Of a DNA stretch of 64,000 bases, positions 41,879 through 51,940 are shown piece after piece. Made by a program: the position numbers and the translations under genes. The stretch is from positions 57,818,335-57,882,334 of the forward strand of contig OX465584.1 of assembly GCA_950022655.1 (NCBI GenBank), in the 5' to 3' direction. The notes beneath the pieces were generated by a model. That model saw nothing but the letters and a program-made list of their open reading frames with translations. It was not told the DNA's origin and made no database searches. This DNA comes from Alentia gelatinosa (lineage: Eukaryota > Annelida > Polychaeta > Phyllodocida > Polynoidae). Position 1 is the first letter of the stretch; each line of letters begins with the position of its first letter.

Positions 41879-43003
41879 ATTTTAGGGAAACTAGTTAACC
41901 TAATTGGGATGGCTCCTCGTACCACATTCGCTCTATGAGCTCATGCGGTAGTTTTAGCGAAAGTAACAAGGTACGAGGAGCCGTCCCAATTAGGTTAACA
42001 AGTTTCACCTGTACTATGCACCTCTAAATATTCGTAATTATTTAATAACTTACCAAAATAAGTCGATGTCGAAGCCGAAATGAAACTGTTCTGGTAGTGC
42101 GGAAGTTGTTTTATGCTACGCACCATGCGCATGTGTCATCATAACTCTCCACACAGAGGTATTCAGCGCAACGCATAACACAACAGCCGCTTGGAGACTA
42201 TTTGACCTCAAAGCGTGCCGGTATGCCGGCATACCGGCACACTACACTGGTTCACCTAAAGTACCACTTGCATAGCAGAGGTTGGTATTTGGAGTATTTT
42301 GAGGCACAGGTGTATAGTACATAACATACACGAATGAATAGAAGACAAATTATACAAATTAAAGGGCGACGGAGGGTGGGATATAAAGTGGATGTGTTGT
42401 AGTGTGGGGTGTAGAGATTGAAGTGAAGGTGGAAGTGCTGTGTTGGAGAGATGTGCGCGAGGAGAAGAAATAAGTGCGGTATGGTTGATGAGGTGAACAA
42501 AGGTGGCAGAAGTGAGCCAGCCTAAGCATCATATACCTGTACTATACACCTATGCACTGAAATACTCCAAATACCAGCCTAAGCTGTCCAATTGGTATTT
42601 GAGACGTACCACCATACTGTGCCGGTATGGTGCCATACCACCACACTTTGAACATTCAATAATCTCCACCCAGATGTTGTGGTAGGCATTGCGCTAAATA
42701 CCTCTGCGTGGAGAGTTATGATGACGCATGCATGTGGTGCGTAGCATAAAACAACATCCACACTACCAGCACAGTTTGATTTTGGCTTCGACATCGACTT
42801 ATTTTTGTAAGTTATTAAATAATTATGAATATTAAGAGGTGTATAGTACAAGTGAAACTTGTTAACCTAATTGGGACAGGTCCTTGTACCTTGTTTCTTC
42901 TGCTAATCTACCTCATGAGCTCGTAGAGCTCATGCGGTAGATTTAGCGAAAGAAACGCGGTACGAGGAGCCGTCCCAATTAGGTTAACTAGTTTCCCTAA
43001 AAT
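41879..43003. mobile_element. 1.1-kb foldback element with hairpin termini
   Basis: The ends ATTTTAGGGAAACTAGTTAA and the inverse at 42975-43003 begin arms of roughly 400 bp that are inverted copies of each other, with a spacer near 42330-42520. Each arm starts with its own 110-bp palindrome (GGACGGCTCCTCGTACC facing GGTACGAGGAGCCGTCC). A CGGTATGCCGGCATACCG palindrome lies at about 42219. No coding capacity. Confidence 0.88.
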
Positions 43004-43012
43004 GCCAGAAAT

Positions 43013-43408
43013 CAGAGGAGGTGTGAAGCGCAGCACCCCCTAGCATTTTGGCATGTACTCAAATGACAGTTGATGCAGATTCCTATGCAAAAATGGGCTA
43101 ACTAGTAACAGCTACTACATACAAACTGTTAGAGCTCTATCAAAAATCTTTTCAGATATTGATAGAGTGACATCTAATGTACTCCAAACCACAATAGAAC
43201 TCAATAGAGCTCCACGTTTTATGGCTGTTTGGTGTTGTGGAATACAGTCTTATTTCTCATAGGCTAGGGGTTACTAGCCACACACAGTCCATTATAAAGA
43301 GCTCCTTCCCCAATGCTGGCAGGTTTGAAAGTGGTGCCTTGAACCCTGCCGCGATCGCATATATGAGTCTGGTCGCTATAGGGGGCGCTGCGCTTCACAC
43401 CTCCTCAG
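43013..43408. mobile_element. MITE with 30-bp inverted ends and 9-bp duplication
   Basis: Ends CAGAGGAGGTGTGAAGCGCA and, inverted, CTGAGGAGGTGTGAAGCGCA continue to a CCCCCTA motif. GCCAGAAAT at 43004-43012 and 43409-43417 is a perfect 9-bp target duplication. 396 bp, non-coding. Confidence 0.92.
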
Positions 43409-43729
43409 GCCAGAAATACTGTAAATAGAGAAGTGGAAGTTGACATGGAACAACATATTGTGCAGGCATGGCGATGTACCACCAAACTTTGAATACAATT
43501 GGTTCAACTAAACACGGAAATACGTAAATTAGAAAGAAATAGATGATATACAAACTAAAAATTCATAAAAGTTAAAAAATAATATTATGGTTATAAGTTA
43601 CGCCAAGTTACAGCTCTATGGTTACTCAAAAAAAAATTAAAACGTTTTTAACGCAAATGAGGTTGTGAACAACCGCCCAGCACACTTTGAAGAGCAGTTA
43701 GATGTCATCAAATAATTATCTATATCTAT

Positions 43730-43905
43730 AGGTATATGATACAAGTGAAACGTGTTAACCTAATTGGGACGGCCCCTCGTGCCTTATTTCTTATCTTGAA
43801 CCTTATTTCTTTCGATAGAAATATCGCCAAAAGCTCACAGAGAGAGAGAGTGCGATATTTTCATAGAAAGAAATGTGGTACGAGGGGCTGTCTCAATATG
43901 GCAAA
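43730..43905. repeat. Decayed palindrome related to the foldback termini
   Basis: GTTAACCTAATTGGGACGGC at the left and GTGGTACGAGGGGCTGTC at the right, with ATAGAAATATCGCCAAAAGC between, repeat the terminal palindrome design of 41879-43003. Confidence 0.7.
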
Positions 43906-45130
43906 CATGTTTTTTTTTTTTTTAATTCTGCCGAACAAAATGCGCTCTTCCACACCCCTCCAGGAGTGGGAAGTCCGCCCGGGAAGCAAAAAGTTTTTTG
44001 ATTTATATGTTTCAATTAAGCACCACGAAGGCCTGATGCTAAACCTAGAAATACGGGTATTGTTTACAGAAAACAATATATATGCATGGTTTAACAACCA
44101 TTGGTCTGAAAAGTTGCAGCAGCTTTCTATTTAGATCTGATCCATGATTGCAAAACCCTTGCGCCAGAAGTTCCAGTGCAAATAGTTCACATTTGGAATA
44201 TGTGCCTGTTTCTCGGGTAATTCTGCTTTAATGTCTTTTTTCGTGAACGAGTGAAGAAATTTGAATGAAGTGAAGAATTCTTAATAAACAGGTTTGAATT
44301 GTCATTTATTGGTCCTGGAGCGTGGGAGTGTACTTAAAAAAGTAGTTAAACAATGGAAACAAGAATACATGTTGCATGGATGACTGGATGAAACCAATTC
44401 TTGAAGTCCTGTTCGGAATATTGTGGCGGTGCTGATTCTAAAACCTGGTAGTATTTTGCGTAGAAATTCCCCCCTCGTCTTTGGGAGGTTTCGCTGGGAC
44501 CCGTTTGAACCTTGGTGGGGGTGTTGGGTGTGTCTGGCGGTCTCCGAAGACCCGGAAAAATTTTTGCAGCAGAAAAACGCCAGCGGAACCCGGCCGGGTC
44601 ATACATCAGTAGTCGCTAGCGCTAGGTGCCTCGTATATATCGGCTTTTAAAACCTGGTAGTATTTCAACCAGTAAAAAACGTCTTCTGGAACCTGCCATA
44701 TTTGAAACACTAAAGCAGTAGTCGTCAACAGAGTCAAATGACCAGTTGACATAAACCTTGAAGGTACGCCATGAACAGGTTCGGAAAACAGGGTTCGCAC
44801 TATATATGCTAAGTTACTATGTTTGTGGACAGCCAAAATTGCTATCATGTTTTGTGTGTTTTTATCTTTTCTTCTTGTTCATGTATATCTTGCTTAATAT
44901 ATAAATTCAATCAGAGACTATGTATAATTGTTATAGCATCAGCGAGAATTTAATATCAAAATATTATTTATAAACGGTACATTGAGTCATATGACCATTG
45001 TGAATACTTGTTACTCTAAAAATAACTGCACTTGTGTATGTCTTTGTATATGTTTATCACTGCCTAATGTATGGAAGAACGCCAAATGCTGGCGATTGCA
45101 TTTTGGTTTTCATTGAATAAAAAAAACCCA
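43906..45130. other. Unassigned sequence with a poly(A)-like retroposon end
   Basis: Two minus-strand frames (44606-44346, 44848-44606) both contain a KYYQVL string because CCTGGTAGTATTT recurs at 44446 and 44651. I recognise no protein. TTTTCATTGAATAAAAAAAA at 45109 looks like the 3' end of a plus-strand retroposon. Confidence 0.35.
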
Positions 45131-45397
45131 TCATATTTTGCTGTAAGCACCTCGAACTCGGTGAATATTTCCGACCAAAACAACTCAGGTTTCATTCAGG
45201 CACACTAACCATGTCCTCTTATATTATCCCACCCTTGTGTATTCTTTCTCCATAGGCTTAACATGGGAAACTCGTACCTAAAGTTCTTTCTGGTAGCATA
45301 AAAATATGTAAACACAATCAGAATTGTGTATGATGACGTTCTACTTTGGTAATATTTTTATAGGTGTTATCTATTGGAATTCAGGGGCTGGATACAC

Positions 45398-46012
45398 AAA
45401 ACAATATTGACTGGTTTCAGATACCAGCTGTTGTATGCTCTGAGGTGTTGATGTGTAGTAATAGCCAAGCATATGTGAGGATATTGCATAAGGGTATGTC
45501 CATATACACTCCCTTTGTGTTTTCTATGGACACTTGGTCTGCTGGGGTGGACAGCAATTACCAATCTGTTCACCCTCTAGGTCGCCTCGCCTCCTCGTGG
45601 TGCAGACCAAATATGCTTGCACGCAAGCATAACAAAAGGGACTGGGGTGGGGAGTTAGCTCAGTGGTAAAGAGCACTGGACTTGTAATCCCAAAGTTGTC
45701 AGACTTTACTGATTTGAGTCCCACTGCAGCCACTTTTCTCCATCACCCCCAGCAGTGGTAGATTTACTGCAATATGAAAGGCCAATCCTTCTCATACCAT
45801 GTCTATGTGGTGTGGGAAGTAAAAGAACTCTCACCTCGGTAAATGTGTTGGGGTGAGGTTTCTACATAAATTCATTTCATAGATTCGATCACCACCCTTG
45901 TGATGTAAAAGAACCTTGAGAAAGTCTTGTAAGAACCTGCAATGGTTAACTGGACGTTAAATCAAACCAACACACCGACAAACTATGGACACTTTGCATT
46001 AGGTGGATAATA
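45398..46012. mobile_element. Hairpin-arm element, ACTGGTTTCAGAT family, split by a SINE
   Basis: A decayed half-palindrome with CAATATTGACTGGTTTCAG precedes an arm that is interrupted by a SINE at CTATGGACACTT. It resumes TTGCATTAGGTGGATAATAC, the usual arm end. Confidence 0.75.
45536..45982 (+). mobile_element. tRNA-derived SINE, full-length, 12-bp target duplication
   Basis: CTATGGACACTT at 45524-45535 and 45983-45994 flanks 447 bp. The head is GGTCTGCTGGGGTGGACAGC. The tRNA-like part has A box TTAGCTCAGTGG and B box GATTTGAGTCC. The core and the tail GGACGTTAAATCAAACC follow. It is the reference copy for this family in the window. Confidence 0.95.
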
Positions 46013-46345
46013 CAATCTGAAGCCATTCCTAGTGGGGAGGGTTGAGGAATACATGTGCCATTCGTTTGATCGCCACGTGATTTCACTTGAAATTGCCTGC
46101 TGTCTCACTTCTCGGAATTGCTATAAAGAATTTGACTTAAACGTTTTCTTTTGTGTTTTCTACATTCTCGGATGGTAACTGCAATGGTCTGAAATGCATT
46201 CACGTAAATTTTGATAGATAAAAATGTAACGGGATACCATGCACCTCCGTTTTCTGAGAAGTAGAAAAGACGAATCCAGAAAAGGTTGAGATCAGCTTGC
46301 TCAGTTTCTTACCTTTATATAGATATGATCAGTAATCATAGACTA

Positions 46346-46800
46346 TTTTTCTTTTTTTTTATTGAGGTAAAGACGTACAAAATCAGCCTTGTATGGGCGT
46401 TCATCCTTGTCGCGGTTAACATTAGCACAATTGCTAAAACAGATACAGACAGAACAAGACGAAGACGGTTATATATAATGGACACTAGACAGGACATTAC
46501 AAAACAAAACAAATAGTACACTTGCTAAGCTGGTCAGGTTTAAGAGAGTTTTTATCTAGTGATGCCAATACTCTGGTTTTTCTAGCAATGACTTTTTCAT
46601 GTGTATTTTGTAGTGTGAACTATCTTACGTAATTTGGAAATTAACAGGTAACTTATCCCATATTGATACACCCAAGTACAGTGGGGACTTACGATATTTT
46701 TCCATTCTTGGTCTATGATAATGGATAAACTTGAAACTTGTAGCTTTGTTTTGCCTAGCTACCCGCTGATTGTTTTCGATTGAATCGTTATATGTTTTTG
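46346..46800 (-). mobile_element. Non-LTR retrotransposon 3' fragment
   Basis: A T run (46348-46360) is the poly(A) end. On the minus strand, at about 46700-46560, a frame reads SPLYLGVSIWDKLPVN and later YKIHMKKSLLEK before a stop, with one earlier stop inside. This is a CR1/Jockey-like polyprotein end. Confidence 0.7.
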
Positions 46801-46974
46801 GTTTGTATATGTGTATATTATGTTAGTAAGTGTATTTCTTCTATGTCTACCAATTAGGGAATTTTAGCGTTTCTATGTTGCTATATCTCTCTTGAGGTCA
46901 CCCTGCACTACAAGTTCAGCTGCAGGCACCCTGCCCCTAGGGACTTAACCATATGATCACTATACTCGCATTTT

Positions 46975-47349
46975 GAGAATAGTAGGGCTCACAAACGAAC
47001 ATTTGGGTTATTCCTATATATACCTATGGCCGAACACTCTATAGTCACAACATGCTATGTGGGGAGGGGGGGGAGAGGATGGAATAACTTACGTTTACTA
47101 CCCAAGGCTGACATTTAATACCCAAGGTTGATGCTTATACCAATCCGTTCGTCTCTTACAAAATTCATATGAAAAGCGCAGTGGGGAGAAAAGATTGAGT
47201 GTCATGTTACTCGATAAGGTTGTGTGTGTTTCGTGTTTGATGGCAGGTAAGCAGATAATGCTATCTATTGTTATCTACATTTGAAGGTATATAGGAATAG
47301 GCAAACCAAGTTCTTGCTGAGAAAAGGTCAAAGTTACTCGGTAAGGCTT
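46975..47349 (+). repeat. Dispersed repeat, inverse copy of 37533-38030
   Basis: TTCCTATATATACCTATGG, TTTACTACCCAAGGCTGAC and GTCAAAGTTACTCGG match in inverted orientation. The break near 47349 probably marks the left edge of the next element. Confidence 0.75.
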
Positions 47350-47656
47350 GGGAAAATTGGTAGCCCATGGCCGTAGGGTCAGGGGCGGTCGTTGCTCCAC
47401 CTAGCGCACTCCCTCTGCACTCGCGCTCCCTGCGCGCCCCCTCGTGCGAACCACGTGAACCATTAGGTCACGTGGTGAAGCACGCTCTCACACTCTCTCT
47501 CACTCTCTTCTCGCGCTTCACTACGTTCAGACGCACACCAATTTTCTCCGCTATTTTTGGCCTACATCGCTCGCGGCACCGGATACTCCACGAGTATCGG
47601 CCCGAGGTCGTTAAGGTTTTAAAGTACGGTTAATTGTCTGCCAGAACAACGTGAGG

Positions 47657-48817
47657 ATGCCGAAGACACGAGCAGGCCCCAGCACATCGCACGCCGATGC
47701 GGAGGCTGAAGTAACGTCGGAATCCACCCAATGGCCGTCGGAGGAGCACGTGGACTCGGCCTCCGAGGTAGGCAGTGTTAAGACGGTTAGGCTCGTGGCC
47801 GTGGAGAAAGGCCTCGCCGACTTCAAAACGGACATGAAAGATCAGATCGGGGGAGTCCTGGCCGCCATCAACCGGCTGGCGGAACAAAGGAACAACGACC
47901 GGGCCTCACGGCCACCTTCCGTCCAGTCGGCCGTGGACCGACGCACCAACGAGTGGGCCGAGGACCAGGCCGCACGGGTCCTGCCCCCGCCACGCCAGTT
48001 GAGGGAGCGGTATGCGGCCGACTCCTACATCCAACGCGAGCTGGACCGTGAGGCCATCAGACACGACAGGACTACGGGTAAGCTCCATTCGGACTTAAAC
48101 ATCTCTCGCTTGACCTCGAAGCCATTTATGTTTGTGGACCGCGAGGGCGTATTTACACTGTCTCAGAAGCTGGAGGTGCGGGGGTCCCTAGGGCCGATGG
48201 AATACGTTAGCACGTTCCTCGGTCTGCTGGGGGACGACCGAGCCGTGGAGCCCGCGGACCGGGACCATATGTTTAAACATCTCCACCAGGTATCCATCGA
48301 TGCCCAATCCCGACCGTGGGCCGGGGTGAGGCGATGGAGCCAATTTGTGTTCGACCAAATCGAGGCCGGCAGGCTTAGCTGGTCCGACTACGGTCTGATA
48401 CAGGAGGAGCGGGTCCGGCTCGCCATGACGACCTCGACCCGGTCGGCCGGACCGGATAACGCAGGGAAGGACAAAGCCAGGGAGCTGCCGTGCCGGCAGT
48501 TTAATTCGGAGAGAGGGTGAAGGCATCGGAGCGGGCACGAGGACGGGCCCGTGAAATGGGTTCACATTTGCTCGTTCTGCGATTCGGTGGGGAAACAGTG
48601 CGGGCACTCGCTCCATGCCTGCAACCGCAAACTGGGGTACACCATGGGTTACGAGTCCCAGCCGGTAGCCCCTCAACCAACACGCCGCGGGCAGCAGGGC
48701 GGATACACCCCGCAGGCCGGATACACGATGAGGGCGGCCGACCCCGGACCGGATGCCCTCTACCAACATGGACTTCCGCAGCCGGCAAAAAACGGGCACG
48801 GTGCGCCCCGCGAGTAA
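47657..48817 (+). pseudogene. Gag-like protein of retrotransposon 2, one in-frame UGA
   Basis: ATG 47657 opens 287 codons to a UGA at 48518-48520. The same frame then continues 99 codons to a stop at 48815-48817. Residues 1-80 include a helical stretch ending in AAINRLAEQRNN. The middle part has a capsid-like region similar to the other element's gag (YVSTFLGLLGD, then WAGVRRWSQFVFDQIEAGRL). The Cys/His cluster begins CRQFNSERG before the UGA and continues H...HICSFC...H...C after it. In the other gag the residue at the UGA position is Cys, so a TGC/TGT to TGA change would explain it. The frame overlaps the RT frame by 301 nt. Confidence 0.85.
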
Positions 48818-51654
48818 CCGGAGCGCACCCGACTACAGGATGCTCACGTGCACCCCCCACCCGGGCTCCCGGGGTCAGAGGGTACGCGGCACGTGAGATC
48901 ACAGAGACGTCCAGTGCTGAAACAACACGGGACAGGAAATCGCCAACGGCCACGTGGGCACAGGTGGTCAGCGGCCGACTCCCGGTCGGCACCCTCCCAC
49001 GTGAGGCCACCCCGACACGTGACGTCACACACGGAGTAAGGATTCCCCCACGTGACGGGGAGGCAGTACACAACAAGAATAACAACACGACTCCGCAGGT
49101 CCACGTGGCCGTGCCGGTGGGCGTCCACCACCCGGGCGCGACCGGCCACGGGGCCGAGGACGGACCCCCTCCGTGCGCGCCCCCGGACTTCGCTAAGCTC
49201 GAGGAAGTGTGTCGGACCGGGATCATTGCCGCCGGGACTCGTACGGACCCGGAGGCGTTCAGCGCACATCGGCGCGCGGAATGGCCGCGGATGCAGGACG
49301 GCGCCCCGCCGGCGCACGGCCACATCTACGAGGCGGTGCGGGCCTCGGGCCTGCCCAACGCGATGTGTACCAAGATTACTCTCCCCACGGACCTACGGTT
49401 GCGGGCGTGGGAGAAATACCTCACGGGCATGCGGGGGAAGCAGGAGCTGCTGGGCTTCATACGATACGGCTTCCCCCTAGGATACCTCGGTCCCGCGACG
49501 GATACCAGAGGGGTGCCTAACCACCCCAGTGCCACCGGGTACCCGACCGAGGTAGGGCAGTTTGTGAAAAAGGAGCTGTCGTTCTCCAATCTGCTCGGCC
49601 CGTTCTCCGACGCCCCGTTCAGCCCGTGGTGCCACGTGTCTCCCCTGATGTCGCGGGAGAAGCGGGACTCCGAGGCCCGGAGAGTAATAACGGACATGAC
49701 ATTCCCGCGGCAACAGAGCGTCAATGCCTTCGTGATGAAGAACTCGGTCTACGGGGAGGAAAGGGAGCACAGCCTCCCTACCATCGACGGGTTCGTGTCC
49801 CGCCTCCTGAGATCGGGCCCCGGGGCCTACATGGCCTCGATCGACATCGCGAGGGCATACAAGAACTTTCGATGCGACCCCCTGGACTGGCCCCTCCTAT
49901 GCTTCATGTGGGACGGCGGGTACTATTGTGATACGGCCATGCCGTTCGGTGCCCGCGCGTCCTCGTACCACATGCAGTGCGTAGCGGATACCATAGTGGA
50001 GATTCTGGCCGGCAAGGGGGTCGAGGGAGCGATGTATCTCGACGATCTAATCATCATATCGCCGTCGAAGGAGAAAGCCGCGGCGGACTTCGCGACCGCC
50101 CGGGAGCTCTTCCGCGAGCTGGGTCTCCCCGAGGCCCGGGACAAAGCCCAGGAACCGTCGCAGGTGGTCCGCTGGCTAGGGATCGACATCGATGCCGCGA
50201 AGATGACGCTATCGATCCCGGAAGACAAACTGCAGGATGTGCGGCAACACGTGGCGGCCGTCTCCCGGAAGCGGTCCCTCACGAAGCGGCAGCTCCAGTC
50301 GATACTGGGGAAAATACTACACGTCGCAAAGTGCATCCGGCCGGCAAGGGCATTCGTCAGCAAGCTCCTCGAGGCCCTGCGAGGCATGTCCGGATTCAAC
50401 ATCAACATCTCGTCGGACATGCGGCAGGACCTCGACTGGTTCTCGAGATTCGCTGACGGGTGGAATGGACGTGCCTTGATCCCCAGGGGCCCCCCGACGA
50501 AGTGTATCACTGTAGACGCCTGCCTCACCGGCGTGGGTGGGACGGACGGCCGCCTAGCGTACTCCGGTCAGGTCTGCCCGGTCGGGGACCCGGTGGAGTG
50601 TATCTCGGAGCTCGAGGCCCTCAATACCATATACGCCCTCAACACGTTCCTCACTGACCGGGACCGAGGCACGAGGGTGGAGGTGTTCTGCGACAATATG
50701 GGGACTGTCCAGGCGCTCACGTCGGGGCGGGCACGCAACCGGGTCCTCGCCGAGTGCGCGCGCCAGGCCTGGATGGTACAGGCGAAATTACAGGTGGACC
50801 TCCTGTACACTCACATCCCGGGGGTACTCAACTCGGTCGCGGACGCCCTCAGCCGGTCGCACCTCACCTCCAGAGACAATTCTAGAGCTGAACGTTACAT
50901 GTCATTTCATAATCTAATGCCTGTTGTGCCTTGTAACCACGCCTCATTTGTGCCTGTCCTCCGGCTCTCCTGCAGATCCGGCGCTACGTTGTCTCCAGCA
51001 GAGGGCATCTGCGCGGCAAGCCGCGGCGCGTGCCCCCGGCACGGTCGCGAACCAGCGAAGCGCCGTATCAACCTACATCGCATTCTGCCGGAGGACGGGC
51101 ACGGACCCGCAGCAGCCGTCGGTCAGCCTCGTCACGTCGTATCTGGAGTACGTCCGGGACCACGCCCCCTCGCCCGCGACCGTGGCCAACCACTTGTCGC
51201 ACCTACGGTGGCACCTGCGCCTGTCCGGGGGCAACGTCGCGGCGACCGAGGACGCGAGAGTAAAGAGGGCCATCGACGCAATGAAGAGGGACAAGTCCTA
51301 CACGCCGAACATCAAACCGCCCATCCCGATGCAGGCCCTCAGGAGCGTCCTCGGTGGACTAACGGCCACGCCCCTCGACCGGTCCACCAGAGCGGCCTGC
51401 CTGCTGATGTTCTTCGCGGCCCTGCGGCAGAGCGAGGTCGCCCCACCATCCGTCCGAGGATTCGATCCGGACAGGCACCTAACTCGCGGGGACGTGAAAG
51501 TCACGTCAACTCACGTCACCGTCAGGGTAAAAGCGGCGAAAAACCTCCAGTGTGTTGGAGAGGAGAAGCACGTGGCTCTCCAGCCCTCTCCCGACCGGAG
51601 GTCGTGCCCTATGCAAGCCGTGCGAGAGATGATCGCGGCCGTTCCCACGTCTAG
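48517..51654 (+). CDS. Reverse transcriptase-RNase H of retrotransposon 2
   Basis: A 1045-codon frame. The first 250 residues overlap the gag end and are probably not all translated; the true start is unknown. The RT domain is about residues 340-620 with RRVITDMTFP, SIDIARAYKNF, MPFGARASSY and YLDD (507-510), then WLGIDID. The RNase H domain keeps all four carboxylate positions: VDACLTG (Asp about 667), SELEAL, FCDNMG and VADALSRS, after which the useful protein ends near 50880. The remaining C-terminal part overlaps the recombinase frame and looks like shadow sequence. It would synthesise element DNA from RNA. Codons are strongly GC-ending, unlike host exons. Confidence 0.9.
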   Translation: MKASERARGRAREMGSHLLVLRFGGETVRALAPCLQPQTGVHHGLRVPAGSPSTNTPRAAGRIHPAGRIHDEGGRPRTGCPLPTWTSAAGKKRARCAPRVTGAHPTTGCSRAPPTRAPGVRGYAAREITETSSAETTRDRKSPTATWAQVVSGRLPVGTLPREATPTRDVTHGVRIPPRDGEAVHNKNNNTTPQVHVAVPVGVHHPGATGHGAEDGPPPCAPPDFAKLEEVCRTGIIAAGTRTDPEAFSAHRRAEWPRMQDGAPPAHGHIYEAVRASGLPNAMCTKITLPTDLRLRAWEKYLTGMRGKQELLGFIRYGFPLGYLGPATDTRGVPNHPSATGYPTEVGQFVKKELSFSNLLGPFSDAPFSPWCHVSPLMSREKRDSEARRVITDMTFPRQQSVNAFVMKNSVYGEEREHSLPTIDGFVSRLLRSGPGAYMASIDIARAYKNFRCDPLDWPLLCFMWDGGYYCDTAMPFGARASSYHMQCVADTIVEILAGKGVEGAMYLDDLIIISPSKEKAAADFATARELFRELGLPEARDKAQEPSQVVRWLGIDIDAAKMTLSIPEDKLQDVRQHVAAVSRKRSLTKRQLQSILGKILHVAKCIRPARAFVSKLLEALRGMSGFNINISSDMRQDLDWFSRFADGWNGRALIPRGPPTKCITVDACLTGVGGTDGRLAYSGQVCPVGDPVECISELEALNTIYALNTFLTDRDRGTRVEVFCDNMGTVQALTSGRARNRVLAECARQAWMVQAKLQVDLLYTHIPGVLNSVADALSRSHLTSRDNSRAERYMSFHNLMPVVPCNHASFVPVLRLSCRSGATLSPAEGICAASRGACPRHGREPAKRRINLHRILPEDGHGPAAAVGQPRHVVSGVRPGPRPLARDRGQPLVAPTVAPAPVRGQRRGDRGRESKEGHRRNEEGQVLHAEHQTAHPDAGPQERPRWTNGHAPRPVHQSGLPADVLRGPAAERGRPTIRPRIRSGQAPNSRGRESHVNSRHRQGKSGEKPPVCWRGEARGSPALSRPEVVPYASRARDDRGRSHV

Positions 51655-51937
51655 CGACCGAGACCCGTTCCTGATGAACGCTGATCGGTCACCGATAACG
51701 ACCAGGTCGCTGACGAGGGAATGGGACAGACTTACGGCTCTGGTGGGGATCCCGGCGAAAACCTACACGTTGCACAGCCTGAGAAAGGCCGCGGCCACTC
51801 AGGCCTTCCAGGCCGGGGTCCCCGAACTCTCCATCCAGAGATACGGGGGGTGGCGCTCGAACGCTCACAGGAGCTACATCCGAGTGTCGAGTGCCACTCA
51901 GGTTAACGACTCTCTGATAAAGTCAATTAACAAGTGA
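50924..51937 (+). CDS. Tyrosine recombinase of retrotransposon 2
   Basis: An intact 337-residue ORF. The N-terminal 140 residues form a core-binding, SAM-like region (VANQRSAVSTYIAFCRRTGT). The catalytic domain keeps Arg168 in ALRQSE, His284-Arg287 in HSLRKA, GGW (Trp310) and the nucleophile Tyr318 in RSYIR. The enzyme would integrate circular element DNA by site-specific strand exchange, as in DIRS/Ngaro elements. It lies in a different frame from the RT ORF and overlaps its end by 731 nt. The start shown is the first ATG; a later one is possible. All active-site residues are present, so this copy could supply activity to relatives. Confidence 0.93.
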   Translation: MCLVTTPHLCLSSGSPADPALRCLQQRASARQAAARAPGTVANQRSAVSTYIAFCRRTGTDPQQPSVSLVTSYLEYVRDHAPSPATVANHLSHLRWHLRLSGGNVAATEDARVKRAIDAMKRDKSYTPNIKPPIPMQALRSVLGGLTATPLDRSTRAACLLMFFAALRQSEVAPPSVRGFDPDRHLTRGDVKVTSTHVTVRVKAAKNLQCVGEEKHVALQPSPDRRSCPMQAVREMIAAVPTSSDRDPFLMNADRSPITTRSLTREWDRLTALVGIPAKTYTLHSLRKAAATQAFQAGVPELSIQRYGGWRSNAHRSYIRVSSATQVNDSLIKSINK

Positions 51938-51940
51938 CTC

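Larger units (their letters stand above)
47350..51940 (+). mobile_element. DIRS/Ngaro-type tyrosine-recombinase retrotransposon 2
   Basis: Overlapping gag, RT-RNase H and tyrosine recombinase frames in the YR-retrotransposon order. It is GC-rich and CpG-rich against AT-rich flanks. The 5' leader holds ACCACGTGAACC facing GGTCACGTGGT (47450-47481). I could not find split direct repeats or inverted termini around it, so the ends are estimates. It is a different family from the element at 18804-23743 but shares WLGIDID and the gag Cys/His cluster. Confidence 0.85.

Noticed and set aside
44346..44848. Two minus-strand ORFs sharing KYYQVL
   Set aside because: The shared string comes from a short DNA duplication (CCTGGTAGTATTT), and no family is recognised.
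45655..45725. tRNA gene
   Set aside because: Same reason; it lies inside the SINE at 45536-45982.
47400..47640. Independent host promoter (CACGTG palindrome)
   Set aside because: It lies directly before the gag of retrotransposon 2 and is more simply the element's own leader.
48501..49325. Long minus-strand ORFs over retrotransposon 2
   Set aside because: Shadow frames of GC-rich gag/RT; they lack domains.
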